64,000 nucleotides of DNA from Lelliottia wanjuensis (GCF_030238365.1 NZ_JASSOT010000061.1:1-64000); one strand, 5' to 3'; positions 11,032-21,703 are shown, counted from the first letter of the stretch. The notes: generated from the letters alone by a model not told the origin. Numbers and translations are program-made.

Positions 11032-11102
11032 CGTAAACATTACGTTACATTAGGCACTTTAAGGCAAAAAACATTCGATTAATCCGTAAACTTAAAATTA
11101 CA
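11032..11102 (-). promoter_or_regulatory. TyrR operator boxes of the aroF-tyrA operon
   Basis: TyrR consensus is TGTAAA-N6-TTTACA. One near match on the minus strand is TGTAAC-N6-TTTACG at 11032-11049, abutting the -35 element. A weaker one is CGTAAA-N6-ATTACA at 11085-11102 (plus-strand reading). Multiple boxes at this promoter are established in E. coli. Confidence 0.7.
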
Positions 11103-11150
11103 CAACGATTCTCTCTTGCCAGGCTATGCTCAAGAAAAAGGAGAATGATT

Positions 11151-11525
11151 ATGCGTCCAACGGTTTTCGCCTTGCTGGCACTATTTTTGACAGGCTGTCA
11201 GATTAACCCCTACACCTTCCAGCCCACCTGGACGGGCACCAGCTGGTTCACGGCCGGTAAAGAAGATGCCATGAATGGCGTGTCGATCAAAAGTAACGAA
11301 ACCCTCGCCGATAATTTCAACGATCCTGACGTTGATCGTAACGAATACCTGCGTGGCTATGCCGACGGGCAGAAAAAAATATGCACTGAGGATTTTGTCT
11401 ACGCCTGGGGAGTATCCGGGAAAGTATTTCCTGCGAGCTGCGATACAGCAGAAAATGCAGACCTGTTACGCAAATCCTGGCAAAAAGGAATGGATGAAGG
11501 GATGCGCGGCTCACGGCTTAATTAA
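11151..11525 (+). CDS. yfiL: DUF2799-type lipoprotein YfiL
   Basis: Small predicted lipoprotein of 124 residues in the YfiL position next to yfiRNB. The signal peptide ends with LTGC, acylated Cys at residue 16. The remainder includes a paired GYADGQKK and WQKGMDEGMRG pattern. The ATG at 11151 is preferred over 11145, because AAGGAG lies 7 bases upstream of it and only 1 base upstream of the earlier one. Function is not known. Confidence 0.85.
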   Translation: MRPTVFALLALFLTGCQINPYTFQPTWTGTSWFTAGKEDAMNGVSIKSNETLADNFNDPDVDRNEYLRGYADGQKKICTEDFVYAWGVSGKVFPASCDTAENADLLRKSWQKGMDEGMRGSRLN

Positions 11526-11672
11526 TTTAATAACATAACCATTTCATTTAGTTGCGAATAAGATTTAACTTAAGTCACCAAAAATTCCACATAATGACTG
11601 TTCAGGTAAACAATGGTATTCTGCCCGCAATATTTAAGGACATATATTTCCAGAGCGGTATGGCGGATTCTG

Positions 11673-12206
11673 GTGAGACATTTTTTTACGTTCCCTTTGT
11701 GCCACCTCATTCTGGCGCTCACGTTATGCCTTGTCGGCGGACAGACTTTCGCCGCAGCCATGACAGAAAAAGACAAGTCAGTGCGTTCCATCGTTTCTGG
11801 CATCGTCAGCTACACACGTTGGCCGTCGCTTTCTGGCCAGCCTAAGCTCTGCATCTACTCGTCGTCCCGTTTTACACAGGCGCTCAGCGACAGCGGCTCT
11901 GCGGCGTTACCCTACGTTCCGCTGATTGTTCACAATGAGACTGAGGCATTAAATGCCACCTGCGATGCCGTTTATTTTGGAAATGAATCGCCTGCTAATC
12001 AACTTCAATTATTCAGGAATTATCAGGGCCGGGCGTTACTATTAATCGCCGAACAAAACCCGGAATGCGTTATTGGCAGTGCTTTCTGCCTGATAATTAA
12101 TGAAGAAACAGTGAGATTCTCCGTCAATCTGGATGCCCTGTCTCGCAGTGGCGTAAGAGTGAATCCGGATGTGTTAATGCTTGCCCGGAATAAGAAGCAT
12201 GAATAA
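11673..12206 (+). CDS. yfiR: YfiR, periplasmic inhibitor of the diguanylate cyclase YfiN
   Basis: YfiR binds the periplasmic domain of YfiN and keeps c-di-GMP synthesis off; redox or envelope stress releases it. The mature part carries the family motifs [21 protein letters not shown] and [12 protein letters not shown]. The proposed GTG start at 11673 gives 177 residues with a clean signal peptide ending near QTFA. An in-frame ATG at 11613 would add 20 poorly leader-like residues. The last 8 bases overlap the dgcN start, so the two are coupled. Confidence 0.88.
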   Translation: MRHFFTFPLCHLILALTLCLVGGQTFAAAMTEKDKSVRSIVSGIVSYTRWPSLSGQPKLCIYSSSRFTQALSDSGSAALPYVPLIVHNETEALNATCDAVYFGNESPANQLQLFRNYQGRALLLIAEQNPECVIGSAFCLIINEETVRFSVNLDALSRSGVRVNPDVLMLARNKKHE

Positions 12207-13419
12207 GGAACTTTCTACAACGCCACGCCCAACGTTTAAAAGAACGCTGCAGCGTATTAGCATGATTAGCGTGGTTATTACCATGACGCTAATATGGTTA
12301 TTATTGTGTATTGCTTCGGTTGTGACGCTGAAACAATATGCGCAAAAAAATCTCGAATTAACCAGCGCCACCATGAGCCGCAGCCTGGAAGCGTCGTTAG
12401 TCTTTAATGATGCGACTGCCGCCAGCGAAACGCTTGCGACGCTGGGGAAACAGGGCCAGTTTTCCGTCGCCGAGGTGCTCGACGCCCGCCGCAATCAGTT
12501 TGCCTATTGGTCGTGGAACCCTGACGAGAATACCGACACGCTGAGCCCCCTGGTCAGCCGCTGGCTGTTCCCTGTCCCGGCAACCCAGCCCGTCATGCAT
12601 AACGGCAAGGTTATCGGGGAAGTTCGCATCACCGCGCGCGACAGCCTGATCAGCCACTTCATCCTGACCTCATTTGCCGTCCTGACGGGATGTATTCTCT
12701 TCGCCGCCTTTGTGGCGTTGACCATCACCCGCTCTTTGCATGACGGGATCGTCACGGCGCTGCAAAACATCACCGACGTGGTGCATGACGTCAAAACGAA
12801 CCGTAATTTCGCGCGTCGTGTAGAAGACGAGCGCATCGAAGAGTTTCACCGCTTTGGTCTGGACTTCAACAGCCTGCTCGATGAAATGGAAGAGTGGCAG
12901 CTCAAACTGCAGGCGCGGAACGCACAGCTGATGCGCACGGCGATGCACGATCCGCTGACCGGGCTGGCTAACCGCGCCGCTTTTCGCAGCAGTATTGCGG
13001 CGCTGATGAACGACTCTTCCGCCCAAATGAATTCCGCCCTGTTGTTCCTGGATGGCGACAACTTTAAGCAGATCAACGACACCTGGGGTCACGCGGCGGG
13101 CGATTGCGTGCTGATTGAAGTGGCCAGCCGTATGGTGGAGTTTGGCGGGAAACGTTATCAATCTTACCGTCTGGGCGGCGATGAATTTGCCATGATCCTC
13201 TACGGCATTCACTCCCCGGAAGACGTTCAGCAGATCTGCACTGCGCTTTCGCAGAAATTCCTTCTGCCCTACGACCTGCACAACGGGCATACGGCAAAAA
13301 TGTCACTCAGCATTGGATTTGCTCTGGCGTGGGAAAATACCTCCGTTGAGGCATTACTGGAGCAAGCCGACCGCAATATGTATCAGGTGAAACACCAGCG
13401 TCCAACATTAATTTCGTAA
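12199..13419 (+). CDS. dgcN: Membrane diguanylate cyclase DgcN (YfiN)
   Basis: Makes cyclic di-GMP, promoting biofilm and arresting motility and division in E. coli. The 406-residue protein has a transmembrane helix at about 20-42, a periplasmic PAS-like domain, a second helix at about 150-175, a HAMP-like linker and a C-terminal GGDEF domain. An intact GGDEF is at 326-330. The RxxD inhibitory site five residues upstream is absent, so product inhibition through that site is unlikely. The start at 12199 overlaps yfiR, as expected for the yfiRNB operon. Confidence 0.95.
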   Translation: MNKELSTTPRPTFKRTLQRISMISVVITMTLIWLLLCIASVVTLKQYAQKNLELTSATMSRSLEASLVFNDATAASETLATLGKQGQFSVAEVLDARRNQFAYWSWNPDENTDTLSPLVSRWLFPVPATQPVMHNGKVIGEVRITARDSLISHFILTSFAVLTGCILFAAFVALTITRSLHDGIVTALQNITDVVHDVKTNRNFARRVEDERIEEFHRFGLDFNSLLDEMEEWQLKLQARNAQLMRTAMHDPLTGLANRAAFRSSIAALMNDSSAQMNSALLFLDGDNFKQINDTWGHAAGDCVLIEVASRMVEFGGKRYQSYRLGGDEFAMILYGIHSPEDVQQICTALSQKFLLPYDLHNGHTAKMSLSIGFALAWENTSVEALLEQADRNMYQVKHQRPTLIS

Positions 13420-13434
13420 AAAAAGGAACACGTT

Positions 13435-13920
13435 ATGTTAAGGCGATATCTCGCTCCAGTCTTACTGGCCTCAACGATTCTGGCAGGCTGCCAGGCACCG
13501 CCTCAGGGTAAATTCAACGCAGAACAGATCGCGGCGATGAAATCCTACGGTTTTAACGAAATGAACGGCGACTGGTCCCTCGGCCTGTCGGCCAAAATCC
13601 TGTTTGGTAAAAACGAATATCAGCTACGACCGGAGAGCGAGCAGCAGATCCAGACCATGGCGACCAGACTGGCCGCAACGGGCCTGGTCCACGCGCGCAT
13701 GGACGGACATACGGACAACTACGGTGAAGAGAGTTACAACGAATCCCTCTCTTTAAAACGCGCTAACGTCGTGGCAGATGCCTGGGCGAAAGGGGCCAAT
13801 ATTCCGCGCAGCAACCTCACCACGCAGGGATTAGGTAAAAAGTACCCGGTCGCCAGTAACGCAACCTCACAAGGACGCGCTGAAAACCGCCGCGTTGCGG
13901 TAGTCATCAGCACGCCTTAG
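13435..13920 (+). CDS. yfiB: YfiB, OmpA-family outer membrane lipoprotein
   Basis: Third member of the yfiRNB switch; in Pseudomonas the homologue sequesters YfiR at the outer membrane and so releases YfiN. The 161-residue protein has lipobox LAGC (Cys19) and a C-terminal OmpA/Pal-like peptidoglycan-binding domain with DGHTDNYG and GRAENRRV motifs. It starts 15 bases after dgcN with AAGGAA as ribosome-binding site and ends 4 bases before a convergent gene. Confidence 0.95.
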   Translation: MLRRYLAPVLLASTILAGCQAPPQGKFNAEQIAAMKSYGFNEMNGDWSLGLSAKILFGKNEYQLRPESEQQIQTMATRLAATGLVHARMDGHTDNYGEESYNESLSLKRANVVADAWAKGANIPRSNLTTQGLGKKYPVASNATSQGRAENRRVAVVISTP

Positions 13921-13924
13921 GCCA

Positions 13925-15292
13925 TTATTTGGTGGATTCAGACAGGGACAGAATCGACTGCGCGCGCCAGCGCAGCCAGTCAATCAGCACGAAAAAGGCC
14001 AGACTGAACCCCATCACCGGCATCATCATTCCCAGCATCACGCTGATAAACAGCGTCACTCCTCGCCCGCTGGCGGGGAGTGCCAGCCAGCACTGGCAGA
14101 GCGTGAGCACCGGATTCCCTGCGGCCTGCGCCGGACGACGCATCCACCACATCCGATATCCCCATGCGATCAACACGCACAGCCCTGCACCGAAGACGAT
14201 CAGGACCAGCTGATTCACCAGGCCAAACAGGATCCCCATATGGAAATCCACGCCCCAACGCGTTAGTTTTGCCATCAGCGGAAAGTCCGCAAAACGCGTC
14301 TGATCGAGGATCTGCATCGAATGCGGATCAACGGCAACGGCATCGACCTGCGTTGGCCAACCCCTGTCGATCTCAGTGACGGTCCATGCCTTGTCTGAAC
14401 TTTTCGCGGGGCGAATTTCGAGTTTGTTCGCATCAATCCCGGCATTTCTCGCCGCGTGCAGGACGTTATCAAACAGCGTCAGATCCATCGCCATTTCAGG
14501 CATCATCATCCCGCCGTGATGCCCGCGATGTTCGGCGTGAGGATCAACGTCTGCCGCGGGACCGTGCAGCTGAGTGTTCACCTGCGGCGTCAGCCAGTTC
14601 ATTTGCGTGCGCAGCTTATCGACGTTTCCACCCGCCCACTGCGACCAGGTCAGTCCGGTGGCCGAAAACAGCAACATGCCACCCAGCAGCCCCCAGCCGA
14701 GCGCGACGTGCACACGACGGCGATTCTGGAACCTGTTATTGATGCGCCGCTTCGGACGGGTGTAAAACCACAGTGCAATTCCGCCCAGAGCTGCGATCCA
14801 CATCCAGGAGGCGGCCAGCTCGCTATACAGCCGCCCAACATCCCCCAGCATCAGCGAGCTGTGCAGATAGTCGATTTTCTGGCGCAGCGGTAAAATTCCG
14901 CTGGTGCCGTAGACCGTGATATCGCCGCGAACCTCCAGACTCACCGGATCGATGAAAATCGCCCGGTTTTCCGACGGTCCAAGCATCGGGTCGGCAAACA
15001 TCACCCGCGTGGTTTCACCGCCGATAAGACCCGGCCGCACGGCCTGCAGGCGCAGGTCTTCCCCAATCGCTTTTTCTGCCACCGCAATTTGCTCAGCCAG
15101 CGGTTGAGCTTCCCCGACGGTGTCGGTATGAAGCGCATGTTGATACAACCTATTTTCGAGCTGCGGCGTCGCCACATAGAGCGTACCCGTCAGCGCAGCG
15201 AAAAAAATGAACGGGCCGACAAACAACCCGATATAAAAATGGAGGCGTCGCAGCAGGTTTCCCCATGCTGCGCGTGGCGTAATGGCAGTCAT
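13925..15292 (-). CDS. PepSY-associated TM helix protein (putative iron/copper-uptake flavoreductase-like)
   Basis: A 455-residue polytopic inner membrane protein. It has an early helix with HFYIGLFVGPFIFF (near 21-40), a large extracytoplasmic PepSY region, an internal helix pair near 180-225, and C-terminal helices. A His/Met-rich stretch near 265-280 (HAEHRGHHGGMMMPEM) suggests metal contact. Relatives are associated with siderophore or copper handling. The start at 15292 has AAAGGA upstream; an in-frame extension to 15331 lacks one. Not present at this position in E. coli; paired with the DUF2946-type gene upstream. Confidence 0.75.
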   Translation of the reverse strand: MTAITPRAAWGNLLRRLHFYIGLFVGPFIFFAALTGTLYVATPQLENRLYQHALHTDTVGEAQPLAEQIAVAEKAIGEDLRLQAVRPGLIGGETTRVMFADPMLGPSENRAIFIDPVSLEVRGDITVYGTSGILPLRQKIDYLHSSLMLGDVGRLYSELAASWMWIAALGGIALWFYTRPKRRINNRFQNRRRVHVALGWGLLGGMLLFSATGLTWSQWAGGNVDKLRTQMNWLTPQVNTQLHGPAADVDPHAEHRGHHGGMMMPEMAMDLTLFDNVLHAARNAGIDANKLEIRPAKSSDKAWTVTEIDRGWPTQVDAVAVDPHSMQILDQTRFADFPLMAKLTRWGVDFHMGILFGLVNQLVLIVFGAGLCVLIAWGYRMWWMRRPAQAAGNPVLTLCQCWLALPASGRGVTLFISVMLGMMMPVMGFSLAFFVLIDWLRWRAQSILSLSESTK

Positions 15293-15349
15293 ACTTTTCC
15301 TTTGTGCAGGCAAAACGTTATCGATGCGCAAAAGCGCATTCTTTATGGT

Positions 15350-15754
15350 TTACAGGGAAAGAGCAGACAGCAGCGGCGGAGCGCGGGTATCAGGATACAA
15401 CCAGGGGAAAAAGTGCCAGTGACTGACCGCCTGTCGCGGTGGTTTCACGCGCTGGCGCAGTAATACCGCGCACAGCAGCACAATCAGCGCCAGCATCACG
15501 CCCGGCACATGGGCCAGAAGCACACAATAGCCACAGGCTTCGGCGTGATCGAGCGGCATTGAGTGCGACGTCTCGCCATGATGCTCAGCCATCGACATCT
15601 GGCTCATATCATGGTGCATCCCCGGCATCGCACTCATGGGATCTTTTTGTAGCGAAATGGAAATGAGAGGTGCCACCACGATCAGCAGGATCGCAAACAG
15701 CGCGGTCCAGGCCGCTGCGCGTTTCAAGGCTGACTGATGCAGTGCGTTATTCAC
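15350..15754 (-). CDS. DUF2946-type small membrane protein, His/Met-rich
   Basis: A 134-residue protein with an N-terminal helix (about 13-34) and a second helix near 85-103. Between them lies a His- and Met-rich loop (GMHHDM, MAEHHGETSHSM) followed by CGYC, suggesting copper or other soft-metal binding. It starts with GTG preceded by GGAGGG. It lies 57 bases upstream of the PepSY gene on the same strand, a pairing that points to shared metal acquisition. Function is inferred only. Confidence 0.65.
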   Translation of the reverse strand: MNNALHQSALKRAAAWTALFAILLIVVAPLISISLQKDPMSAMPGMHHDMSQMSMAEHHGETSHSMPLDHAEACGYCVLLAHVPGVMLALIVLLCAVLLRQRVKPPRQAVSHWHFFPWLYPDTRAPPLLSALSL

Positions 15755-15827
15755 TTACCCTCCGCTAGAGAGCGGGTATTGTAAATGATTTATGACGAGA
15801 GGGTTAACAAGCGGAGCGGATTTAGAT

Positions 15828-15862
15828 AAAAAAGGGCCGGCCTTGCGGCCAGCCCTTTTAAC
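15828..15862 (-). terminator. rpsP-rimM-trmD-rplS operon terminator
   Basis: Minus-strand hairpin AAAGGGCTGGCC-GCAA-GGCCGGCCCTTT followed by T residues, directly after rplS. Confidence 0.92.
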
Positions 15863-15883
15863 AGGATGTTGCTTAAGCGAGTC

Positions 15884-16234
<351 letters not shown>

Positions 16235-16275
16235 TTAATCTCTTATCCTGGGTAAACTGATATATCGGGAGCGTA

Positions 16276-17043
16276 TTACGCTTGCCCATCATGTTTATGT
16301 TGCTGTTGTGCGTGCTCTTTTTTGAACTCCGCCAGCAACCTTACTTGCTCTTCAGTCAGAGCCAGGTTTTCCAGAAGTTCAGGTCTTCTAAGCCAGGTTC
16401 GGCCCAGCGACTGCTTCAAACGCCAGCGACGTATCTCGGCATGGTTCCCCGACAGCAATACCGCCGGTACTTCCATCCCTTCTAACACTTCAGGGCGGGT
16501 ATAGTGTGGGCAGTCCAGCAATCCATCAGCAAAAGAGTCTTCTGTTGCTGAAGCTTCATGGCCCAGTACACCCGGAATAAACCGGGCAACGGAGTCAATC
16601 AGCGTCATTGCCGGTAACTCACCACCGCTGAGAACGTAATCGCCGATTGACCATTCTTCATCAATTTCGGTCTGAATTACGCGCTCATCTATCCCTTCAT
16701 AGCGACCACATACCAGAATCAGTTTCTGATTCGTGGCCAGTTCGCTTACGCCCGCTTGATCAAGCTTGCGTCCCTGAGGTGACAGATAAATCACCTTCGC
16801 GCCTTCACCTGCCGCGGCTTTTGCTGTATGGATCGCATCCCGTAAGGGTTGCACCATCATTAACATCCCCGGTCCGCCGCCGTAAGGACGTTCGTCCACG
16901 GTACGGTGCCGGTCATGCGTGAAGTCACGAGGACTCCAGCTTTCGATGTTCAGCAGGCCTTTTTTTACTGCCCGGCCAGTTACCCCGTAATCAGTAATCG
17001 CGCGGAACATTTCAGGAAACAGGCTAATTATGCCAATCCACAT
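16276..17043 (-). CDS. trmD: tRNA (guanine-N1)-methyltransferase TrmD
   Basis: SPOUT-class, S-adenosylmethionine-dependent enzyme that methylates G37 of tRNAs with a G at position 36, preventing +1 frameshifts. The 255-residue protein contains [26 protein letters not shown], the trefoil-knot region [15 protein letters not shown] and [10 protein letters not shown]. Third gene of the rpsP operon. Confidence 0.98.
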   Translation of the reverse strand: MWIGIISLFPEMFRAITDYGVTGRAVKKGLLNIESWSPRDFTHDRHRTVDERPYGGGPGMLMMVQPLRDAIHTAKAAAGEGAKVIYLSPQGRKLDQAGVSELATNQKLILVCGRYEGIDERVIQTEIDEEWSIGDYVLSGGELPAMTLIDSVARFIPGVLGHEASATEDSFADGLLDCPHYTRPEVLEGMEVPAVLLSGNHAEIRRWRLKQSLGRTWLRRPELLENLALTEEQVRLLAEFKKEHAQQQHKHDGQA

Positions 17044-17074
17044 AGCGCCGTCTTTTACCGTTTATCCGGAGAAT

Positions 17075-17611
17075 TTAAAAACCAGGATCCCAATCTACTT
17101 CGATAGTTCGCGTAGTGAGATCGACTTTCTTGATAACCTGCCCATCGAGGAACGGAACCAGCCGCTCCTTGATGCCAAATGCATCTTTCAGGTTTGCCTT
17201 AATGACGAGAACGTCATTTGACCCGGTTTCCATCATGTCGATGACTTTGCCCAGGCCATAGCCTTCAGTGGTGACCACCTGGCAACCCATAAGGTCTTTC
17301 CAGTAGTAATCACCCTCTTCCAGCGAAGGCAGCTGCGATGAATCGACGACAATTTCGCAATTGGTCAGCAGATTCGCCGCATCGCGATCGTCAACGCCTT
17401 TCAGCTTGATCACGATATCCTGATTGTGGTGACGCCAGCTTTCCAGCTCGACCGCTTCCCACTTACCACCTTTCTGGATAAACCAGGGCTGGTAGTTAAA
17501 AATGCTTTCAGCGTCTTCAGTGGAGGAAAACACTCTGAGCCAACCACGGATACCGTAGCAAGAACCCATTTTTCCCAATACGATCGGTTCAACAGGTGCT
17601 TTATTGCTCAT
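17075..17611 (-). CDS. rimM: Ribosome maturation factor RimM
   Basis: Binds S19 and helps assemble the 30S head domain. N-terminal RimM domain ([19 protein letters not shown]) and C-terminal PRC-barrel ([20 protein letters not shown]). Three starts are close together: GTG 17620, ATG 17614 and ATG 17611. The last is chosen for spacing from GGTGG and gives 178 residues (E. coli has 182). Second gene of the operon, 18 bases after rpsP. Confidence 0.95.
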   Translation of the reverse strand: MSNKAPVEPIVLGKMGSCYGIRGWLRVFSSTEDAESIFNYQPWFIQKGGKWEAVELESWRHHNQDIVIKLKGVDDRDAANLLTNCEIVVDSSQLPSLEEGDYYWKDLMGCQVVTTEGYGLGKVIDMMETGSNDVLVIKANLKDAFGIKERLVPFLDGQVIKKVDLTTRTIEVDWDPGF

Positions 17612-17629
17612 CATGACCACCGTGACAGA

Positions 17630-17938
<309 letters not shown>

Positions 17939-18026
17939 TTAAAAGCCCGAAAATTTTACTGATTTCTGGGGAAAATGCAATCAACAGTTACTCAGTCTGC
18001 TGTAAATGGCAGGCAAGCCAGGCCAA

Positions 18027-19388
18027 TCAGCGGCCCGGGAAGCCTGGGGGCATCATTCCCTTCATGCCACGCATCATTTTCGCCATTCCGCCCTTCTTCA
18101 TTTTCTTCATCATGCGCTGCATGTCGTCGAACTGTTTCAGAAGGCGGTTAACATCCTGCACCTGCATGCCGCAACCGGCGGCGATGCGGCGTTTGCGCGA
18201 CCCTTTGATGATTTCAGGCTTCGCACGCTCTTTCAGCGTCATCGAGTTGATGATCGCCTCCATACGCACCAGCACTTTGTCATCCATCTGCGCTTTCACG
18301 TTATCAGGGATCTGGCCCATGCCCGGCAGTTTGCCCATGAGGCTTGCCATGCCGCCCATGTTTTTCATCTGGCGGAGCTGCTCGAGGAAGTCGGTCAGAT
18401 CGAAACCGTCGCCTTTTTTCAGCTTGCTCGCCAGCTTCTCAGCCTGCGCGCGGTCAACCTTGCTTTCGATATCTTCGATCAGCGACAGCACGTCGCCCAT
18501 GCCGAGAATACGGGAGGCGATACGGTCCGGGTGGAACGGCTCCAGCGCTTCGGTTTTCTCGCCGACACCGAGGAATTTAATCGGCTTACCGGTGATATGA
18601 CGAATAGAGAGCGCCGCACCGCCGCGGGCGTCACCGTCCACTTTGGTCAGCACGACACCGGTTAACGGCAGCGCTTCGTTGAACGCTTTCGCGGTATTCG
18701 CCGCATCCTGACCGGTCATCGCATCGACAACAAACAAGGTTTCAACCGGATTAATCGCGGCGTGAACCTGTTTGATTTCGTCCATCATCGCTTCGTCGAC
18801 GTGCAGACGACCGGCGGTATCCACCAGCAGCACGTCGTAGAATTTCAGCTTCGCTTCTTTCAGCGCTGCATTGACGATATCCACGGGCTTCTGGGCAACG
18901 TCGGATGGGAAGAAGTCCACGCCGACCTGCTCTGCCAGGGTTTCAAGCTGTTTGATCGCCGCCGGGCGATAGACGTCGGCAGAGACCACCAGCACTTTTT
19001 TCTTGTGCTTTTCGCGCAGGAACTTACCCAGCTTACCAACGCTGGTGGTTTTACCCGCACCCTGCAGACCGGCCATCAGCACCACCGCAGGTGGCTGCGC
19101 GGCCAGGTTCAGGACCTGGTTCTCTTCGCCCATTGCCGCAACCAGTTCGTTGCGAACAATTTTGACGAACTCCTGACCCGGGGTCAGGCTCTTGTTCACT
19201 TCATGACCAACCGCTTTCTCTTTTACGCGGCTGATGAACTCGCGCACAACGGGCAGCGCCACGTCGGCTTCGAGCAACGCCATGCGCACTTCGCGCAGCG
19301 TTTCTTTCACATTGTCTTCGGTAAGGCGCCCACGGCCGCTGATGTTGCGCAGCGAGCGCGACAAACGATCGGTTAAATTATCAAACAT
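18027..19388 (-). CDS. ffh: Signal recognition particle protein Ffh
   Basis: SRP54-family GTPase that, with 4.5S RNA, targets membrane proteins to FtsY and SecYEG. The 453 residues comprise an N domain, a G domain with P-loop GLQGAGKTT near 107 and DTAGR near 190, and a C-terminal Met-rich M domain (MQRMMKKMKKGGMAKMMRG) that binds signal sequences and RNA. Divergent from ypjD. Confidence 0.98.
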   Translation of the reverse strand: MFDNLTDRLSRSLRNISGRGRLTEDNVKETLREVRMALLEADVALPVVREFISRVKEKAVGHEVNKSLTPGQEFVKIVRNELVAAMGEENQVLNLAAQPPAVVLMAGLQGAGKTTSVGKLGKFLREKHKKKVLVVSADVYRPAAIKQLETLAEQVGVDFFPSDVAQKPVDIVNAALKEAKLKFYDVLLVDTAGRLHVDEAMMDEIKQVHAAINPVETLFVVDAMTGQDAANTAKAFNEALPLTGVVLTKVDGDARGGAALSIRHITGKPIKFLGVGEKTEALEPFHPDRIASRILGMGDVLSLIEDIESKVDRAQAEKLASKLKKGDGFDLTDFLEQLRQMKNMGGMASLMGKLPGMGQIPDNVKAQMDDKVLVRMEAIINSMTLKERAKPEIIKGSRKRRIAAGCGMQVQDVNRLLKQFDDMQRMMKKMKKGGMAKMMRGMKGMMPPGFPGR

Positions 19389-19554
19389 TGTCTCTCGCCT
19401 GAGGTAGAAACGTTAGGTCGCGACAGCGACACGTACATAGAATTTTGCCGGAGTATAACATGAAGGCGTCTTTGTTGTTATGCAACGGTTGGAGCGCGCG
19501 TCACGTAACGTTATACTGCTTATCTTTCTTATTAAGACAACTGTCGACGCCTAT

Positions 19555-20346
19555 ATGCCTGTTTTCGCACTGATCGCCCTTGTTGCCTACTCTTGCAGCC
19601 TTGCGCTGATTATTCCTGGCCTGCTGCAAAAAAACAGCGGCTGGCGGCGCATGGCTATTTTGTCGGCAGTGATCGCCCTGGTCAGCCATGCGTTTGCGCT
19701 GGAATCGCGCATTATTCCGGGCGACGGCAGCGTACAAAACCTGAGCGTTCTCAACGTTGGCTCGCTGGTCAGTCTGATGATCTGTACGGTGATGACCATT
19801 GTCGCCTCCAAGAATCGCGGCTGGCTGTTACTGCCGATTGTCTACGCCTTCGCGCTGATCAACCTGGCGTTCGCCACCTTCGTTCCCAATGAATTCATCA
19901 CCCACCTGGAAACCACACCGGGCATGATGGTGCACATCGGTCTGTCGCTCTTCTCTTACGCGACGCTGATCATTGCGGCGCTCTACGCGATGCAACTGGC
20001 GTGGATCGACTACCAGCTGAAAAACAAAAAACTGGTTTTCAACCAGGAAATGCCGCCGCTGATGGTCATTGAGCGTAAGATGTTCCACATCACGCAGATC
20101 GGTGTGGTGCTACTGACGCTGACGTTGTGTACGGGTCTGTTTTATATGCAAAATCTGTTCAGCATTGAGAATATCGATAAAGCGGTGCTCTCCATCATTG
20201 CGTGGTTTGTCTATATTGTCCTGTTATGGGGCCATTATCATCAGGGCTGGCGCGGTCGTCGCGTCGTCTGGTTTAACGTAGCGGGCGCTGGCATCCTGAC
20301 GCTGGCCTATTTTGGCAGTCGCGTCATACAGCAGTTCGTCGGCTAA
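19555..20346 (+). CDS. ypjD: Cytochrome c assembly (CcsA/ResC)-like inner membrane protein YpjD
   Basis: A 263-residue polytopic membrane protein with about eight helices and the CcsA-type motifs PGMMVHIGLSLFSYAT and WGHYHQGWRGRR (His residues that could bind haem). Its role in E. coli is not established. The start at 19555 matches the E. coli length; the longer in-frame extension to 19480 is not conserved. Followed after 18 bases by yfjD. Confidence 0.9.
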   Translation: MPVFALIALVAYSCSLALIIPGLLQKNSGWRRMAILSAVIALVSHAFALESRIIPGDGSVQNLSVLNVGSLVSLMICTVMTIVASKNRGWLLLPIVYAFALINLAFATFVPNEFITHLETTPGMMVHIGLSLFSYATLIIAALYAMQLAWIDYQLKNKKLVFNQEMPPLMVIERKMFHITQIGVVLLTLTLCTGLFYMQNLFSIENIDKAVLSIIAWFVYIVLLWGHYHQGWRGRRVVWFNVAGAGILTLAYFGSRVIQQFVG

Positions 20347-20364
20347 GCAACAAAGGAGTTCCCC

Positions 20365-21654
20365 CTGGAACACATCTCCACCACCACGCTGATCGTTACG
20401 CTGATCGTCATGGTGGTTATCTCCGCCTATTTCTCAGGTTCGGAAACCGGCATGATGACCCTCAACCGCTACCGGTTACGTCATCGCGCTAAACAGGGCA
20501 ACCGTGCCGCCCGACGCGTCGAAAAGCTGCTGCGTAAACCCGATCGCCTGATTAGCCTGGTGCTGATCGGCAACAACCTGGTCAATATTCTCGCCTCTGC
20601 GCTCGGTACCATCGTCGGGATGCGTCTTTACGGCAACGCGGGTGTCGCCATTGCCACCGGCGTTCTGACCTTCGTCGTCTTAGTGTTTGCGGAAGTCCTG
20701 CCAAAAACCATTGCCGCACTTTATCCCGAGAAAGTCGCCTATCCGAGCAGCTTCCTGCTGGGACCGCTGCTGATCCTGATGATGCCCCTGGTGTGGCTAC
20801 TGAACATGGTCACGCGCCTGCTGATGCGCATGGTCGGCATTAAAGCCGACGTGGTGATCAGCAGCGCGCTGAGCAAAGACGAACTGCGCACCATCGTACA
20901 CGAATCCCGCTCGCAGATTTCTCGCCGCAATCAGGACATGCTCCTGTCGGTGCTGGATCTCGAAAAAGTGAGCGTTGACGACATCATGGTGCCGCGCAAT
21001 GAAATCGTCGGGATTGATATCAACGACGACTGGAAAGCCATCGTCCGCCAACTGACCCACTCCCCCCATGGCCGCATCGTGCTTTATCGTGATTCACTCG
21101 ACGACGCCATCAGCATGCTCCGCGTACGCGAAGCCTACCGCCTGATGACCGAGAAAAAAGAGTTCACCAAAGAGGTGATGCTCCGCGCCGCCGATGAGCT
21201 TTACATCATTCCCGAAGGCACACCGCTGAGTACCCAGCTGGTTAAATTCCAGCGCAATAAAAAGAAAGTCGGCCTGGTGGTCAACGAGTATGGCGATATT
21301 CAGGGGCTGGTAACGGTCGAGGATATTCTGGAAGAGATTGTCGGTGATTTTACGACGTCAATGTCGCCATCGCTTGCCGAAGAGGTCACGCCGCAAAACG
21401 ACGGTTCGGTGCTGATCGACGGGAGCGCCAATGTGCGTGAGCTCAACAAAGCCTTCAACTGGCACCTGCCGGAAGACGACGCTCGCACCATCAACGGTAT
21501 GATTCTGGAAGCACTGGAAGAGATCCCGGCGTCCGGCACCCGTGTGCGCATCAGCCAGTACGATATTGATATCCTGGACGTGCAGGACAATATGATCAAA
21601 CAGGTGAAAGTTATCCCGGTCAAACCGCTGCGGGATAGCGTGGCCGAACGGTAA
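20365..21654 (+). CDS. yfjD: CNNM/CorC-family transporter YfjD, probable CTG start
   Basis: Inner membrane protein of the HlyC/CorC (CNNM) family, linked to divalent cation export. The 429 residues comprise a DUF21 membrane domain (about 1-190), a CBS-pair region (DIMVPRNE near 208, GLVVNEYGDIQGLVTVEDILEE near 305) and a C-terminal CorC_HlyC domain. The first ATG in frame (20410) would cut into the first helix. A CTG at 20365 is in frame, restores the family N-terminus LEHISTTTLI, and has AAGGAG 6 bases upstream. A CTG start is therefore proposed. Confidence 0.88.
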   Translation: MEHISTTTLIVTLIVMVVISAYFSGSETGMMTLNRYRLRHRAKQGNRAARRVEKLLRKPDRLISLVLIGNNLVNILASALGTIVGMRLYGNAGVAIATGVLTFVVLVFAEVLPKTIAALYPEKVAYPSSFLLGPLLILMMPLVWLLNMVTRLLMRMVGIKADVVISSALSKDELRTIVHESRSQISRRNQDMLLSVLDLEKVSVDDIMVPRNEIVGIDINDDWKAIVRQLTHSPHGRIVLYRDSLDDAISMLRVREAYRLMTEKKEFTKEVMLRAADELYIIPEGTPLSTQLVKFQRNKKKVGLVVNEYGDIQGLVTVEDILEEIVGDFTTSMSPSLAEEVTPQNDGSVLIDGSANVRELNKAFNWHLPEDDARTINGMILEALEEIPASGTRVRISQYDIDILDVQDNMIKQVKVIPVKPLRDSVAER

Positions 21655-21657
21655 TGT

Positions 21658-21695
21658 TGTAGGCCGGGTAAGCGCAGGCGCCACCCGGCACTACA
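21658..21695 (+). repeat. REP-type extragenic palindrome
   Basis: Imperfect palindrome GTAGGCCGGGTAAGCG...CGCCACCCGGCACTAC in the gap between convergent yfjD and grpE, the usual position and sequence style of enterobacterial REP elements. It can also form a hairpin at the mRNA 3' ends. Confidence 0.8.
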
Positions 21696-21703
21696 GCGGC
21701 AAA

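Noticed and set aside
11613..11672. yfiR start at the first ATG (11613)
   Set aside because: It adds 20 residues ahead of a normal signal peptide and has no ribosome-binding site; GTG 11673 fits the family better, though not proven.
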